Origin: Ovoidimarina sp038744785
GTDB lineage: Bacteria > Pseudomonadota > Alphaproteobacteria > Rhodobacterales > Rhodobacteraceae
Assembly (NCBI GenBank): GCA_038744785.1
Contig: JBCDLX010000004.1
Span: forward strand, 124,001 to 188,000
Direction: 5' to 3'
Length of the DNA: 64,000 bases
Of the stretch, positions 62,208 to 64,000 are shown piece after piece. The notes under the pieces are model-generated. The model did no database searches. It worked only from the letters and a program-made list of their open reading frames with translations, and was not told the origin of the DNA. How positions within the stretch are numbered: the first letter of the stretch is position 1; every line of letters begins with the position of its first letter. The translations under genes were made by a program, and so were the position numbers.

Positions 62208-63818
62208 ATGGACTGGTCACGGCTGAAAGCGGCAGGCGAAGCGGCACGGGGCCGCGCGATTGCGGATCTGCTTGACGACGACCGCGCCTCGGCATTTGCA
62301 GTTCAAACAGACGATCTGCGGTTCGACTATTCAAAAACCGCGATGACCGCCGCAGACCGTGACCTTCTGGTGTCGATGTACGAAGAGGCCGCCGTGGCCG
62401 CCCGGCGCGACGCTATGTTTTCCGGCGAAAGGATCAACGAAACCGAAGATCGGGCGGTCCTGCACACCGCCCTGCGTAATCTCGACGGTGGGGCGGTTCA
62501 TGTTGACGGTGCCGATGTCATGCCGGGTGTCCTGGATACGCTTGCGCGCATGGAAGCGTTTGCCGAAGGCGTGCGCTCCGGTGAGATCACGGCGCCCGGC
62601 GGGCATCGCTTCACAGATGTCGTCAATATTGGGATCGGCGGCTCTGACCTAGGGCCGGTCATGGCGGTTCACGCGCTGGCGCCTTATGCCGACGGGCCCA
62701 TCTGCCACTTTATCTCGAATGTCGATGGCGCGCATGCCTATGACGTGCTCAAGCGGATCAACCCGCGTTCGACCCTGGTGGTCGTGGCGTCCAAGACGTT
62801 CACTACCATCGAGACCATGACAAACGCGCAGACTGCGCGTGAATGGCTTGGCCGGACTGTTGGACTCGACCGTGTTGGCGGGAATTTCGCAGCGCTTTCT
62901 TCCGCCACAGAAAAAACCTCGGCGTTCGGAATTGATCCAGCCCGTGTCTTCGGTTTCGAAGATTGGGTTGGTGGACGCTACTCGCTCTGGGGGCCAATTG
63001 GCCTGCCGATCATGATCGCGATCGGGGCGGATGCGTTTCGTGCTTTCCTGCGCGGCGGTCAGGCGATGGATACCCATTTCCGGGCCGCGTCACCGCTTGA
63101 AAACATGCCGGTCATGCTGGCGCTGACGGGCGTCTGGCACCATCAGGGGATGGGCTATCCCACCCGTGCAGTCTTGCCCTACGAACAGCGGCTACTGCGG
63201 CTTCCGGCCTATCTCCAGCAGTTGGAGATGGAATCAAACGGCAAGGGCGTCGCAATGGATGGCGCCTCGCTTGATGTTCCATCGGGGCCTGTCGTGTGGG
63301 GTGAACCTGGGACCAATGGCCAGCATGCCTTTTATCAGCTGATCCATCAGGGCGCGGACGTTGTTCCATGCGAGTTTATGTTGGGTGCGGCGGGACATCA
63401 CGACGAGCTGTCCCACCATCATCGGCTTCTTGTGGCGAACGGGCTTGCGCAGGCGCAGGCGCTTCTGAAAGGGCGGTCGCTTGACGAAGCGCGGGCGCTT
63501 ATGGCGCATTCGGGTTACGCGGGCGATGAACTTGACCGGCAGGCCCGCCACCGGGTGTTTTCCGGCAATCGCCCTTCGACGATGCTGACCTACCCATTGC
63601 TGACACCCTTTGTCCTGGGGCAGATCCTTGCGCTTTATGAACATCGCGTCTTCGTCGAAGGGGCGATGCTGGGCATCAACTCGTTTGATCAATGGGGCGT
63701 CGAGCTAGGTAAAGAGCTTGCAAAGTCCCTTGAACCCCTTGTCGCGGGCGACGGCGACAGCGCATCCGTCGACGCTTCGACCCGTGCGCTTCTGGACTAC
63801 GTCCAACGGCACGGCTGA
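62208..63818 (+). CDS. pgi: Glucose-6-phosphate isomerase
   Basis: Interconverts glucose 6-phosphate and fructose 6-phosphate. The ATG at 62208 sits seven bases after AGGAGA; the ATG at 62202 is too close to it. The 536-residue protein carries NIGIGGSDLGPVM, the active-site GRYSLWGPIGLP block and the C-terminal FDQWGVELGKELAK signature. Last gene of the zwf-pgl-pgi operon. Confidence 0.97.
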   Translation: MDWSRLKAAGEAARGRAIADLLDDDRASAFAVQTDDLRFDYSKTAMTAADRDLLVSMYEEAAVAARRDAMFSGERINETEDRAVLHTALRNLDGGAVHVDGADVMPGVLDTLARMEAFAEGVRSGEITAPGGHRFTDVVNIGIGGSDLGPVMAVHALAPYADGPICHFISNVDGAHAYDVLKRINPRSTLVVVASKTFTTIETMTNAQTAREWLGRTVGLDRVGGNFAALSSATEKTSAFGIDPARVFGFEDWVGGRYSLWGPIGLPIMIAIGADAFRAFLRGGQAMDTHFRAASPLENMPVMLALTGVWHHQGMGYPTRAVLPYEQRLLRLPAYLQQLEMESNGKGVAMDGASLDVPSGPVVWGEPGTNGQHAFYQLIHQGADVVPCEFMLGAAGHHDELSHHHRLLVANGLAQAQALLKGRSLDEARALMAHSGYAGDELDRQARHRVFSGNRPSTMLTYPLLTPFVLGQILALYEHRVFVEGAMLGINSFDQWGVELGKELAKSLEPLVAGDGDSASVDASTRALLDYVQRHG

Positions 63819-63899
63819 AGTCGCATCCTCTGGTTTGTGCGGTGACCTTGATCCTGTAAACACCAGAATTGTAGAACTTAATCCGATTATTGCCTCGGC

Positions 63900-63992
63900 T
63901 CATCCTGCTGCCACAGCGCCGTCGCGCTCGGTCAGTACCGTTTTCCAGTCTTCCGGAAGGGGCATCTTTTCGGCGCCTGATTTGTTTGTCAT
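63900..63992 (-). CDS. Possible small or partial ORF at the window edge
   Basis: A 30-codon frame (MTNKSGAEKMPLPEDWKTVL then TERDGAVAAG) ends at 63900. The frame stays open to the window edge upstream of this ATG, so it may be the 3' end of a larger gene. Gene status is uncertain and I do not recognise the family. Confidence 0.3.
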   Translation of the reverse strand: MTNKSGAEKMPLPEDWKTVLTERDGAVAAG

Positions 63993-64000
63993 GACAATGA

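Overview
The window reads as chromosomal DNA of an alphaproteobacterium in the Rhodobacteraceae (Roseobacter/Rhodobacter relatives). The signs are high GC with dense, often overlapping genes, a Rhodobacter-type 5-aminolevulinate synthase with a GTG start and an FnrL-like box, a Hint-domain secreted protein, the zwf-pgl-pgi order, and a carnitine 3-dehydrogenase fused to a thioesterase. Coding density is very high. No gap between genes exceeds about 215 bases, and I saw no insertion sequence, prophage, CRISPR array or rRNA. One tRNA (Asp) is present.

Layout. (1) 1-8827: a respiratory formate dehydrogenase locus. It holds a TAT-target small protein, a Cys-type catalytic subunit, a four-cluster Fe-S subunit, a terminator, a small exported protein overlapping a membrane chemoreceptor gene, the cytochrome b subunit, a WD40-cytochrome c fusion and a 42-residue membrane peptide. 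(2) 8891-11622: a DUF2478 protein and a tungstate ABC transporter (tupBCA), which plausibly supplies the metal for the dehydrogenase. (3) 11603-19058 (minus strand): an oligopeptide ABC transporter (oppABCDF) with a strong hairpin between oppA and oppB, then a serine hydrolase and a DUF2165 membrane protein. (4) 19217-22354: a carnitine catabolic operon (BKACE, SDR dehydrogenase, carnitine dehydrogenase-thioesterase fusion). (5) 22435-25563 (minus): an arsenate-resistance operon, arsR-arsC fusion, ArsJ-linked GAPDH and arsJ, with a palindromic operator touching the first start codon. (6) 25608-31747: phosphohexomutase, pirin, Hint protein, sulfatase and DMT exporter. (7) 31866-44653: tRNA-Asp, M20 dipeptidase, hemA, RodZ-like protein, ispG, DsbA-like protein, aminotransferase, amidase, PBP1A and prfB. 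(8) 44667-59854: lipoprotein hydrolase, DUF2189 protein, MFS pump, bactofilin with an M23 peptidase, DUF455, bcp, AsmA-like protein, queA, MFS, DUF924, YciB-like protein and an orphan radical SAM protein. (9) 60004-63818: zwf-pgl-pgi behind a perfect 16-bp LacI-type palindrome.

How the genes fit together: formate oxidation in the periplasm (TAT-exported subunit) would feed electrons through the cytochrome b subunit and perhaps through the cytochrome c fusion. The tup genes and the chemoreceptor are placed to give metal supply and taxis. The arsenic operon encodes a complete arsenate route by 1-arseno-3-phosphoglycerate export. The bactofilin/M23, amidase, PBP1A, RodZ-like and YciB-like genes all concern envelope shape and growth. 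No wholly new system is evident. The most unusual pieces are the chemoreceptor inside the formate dehydrogenase locus, the WD40-cytochrome c fusion with its micro-ORF, the ArsR-ArsC fusion with its operator at the start codon, and the orphan radical SAM protein with a six-cysteine tail.
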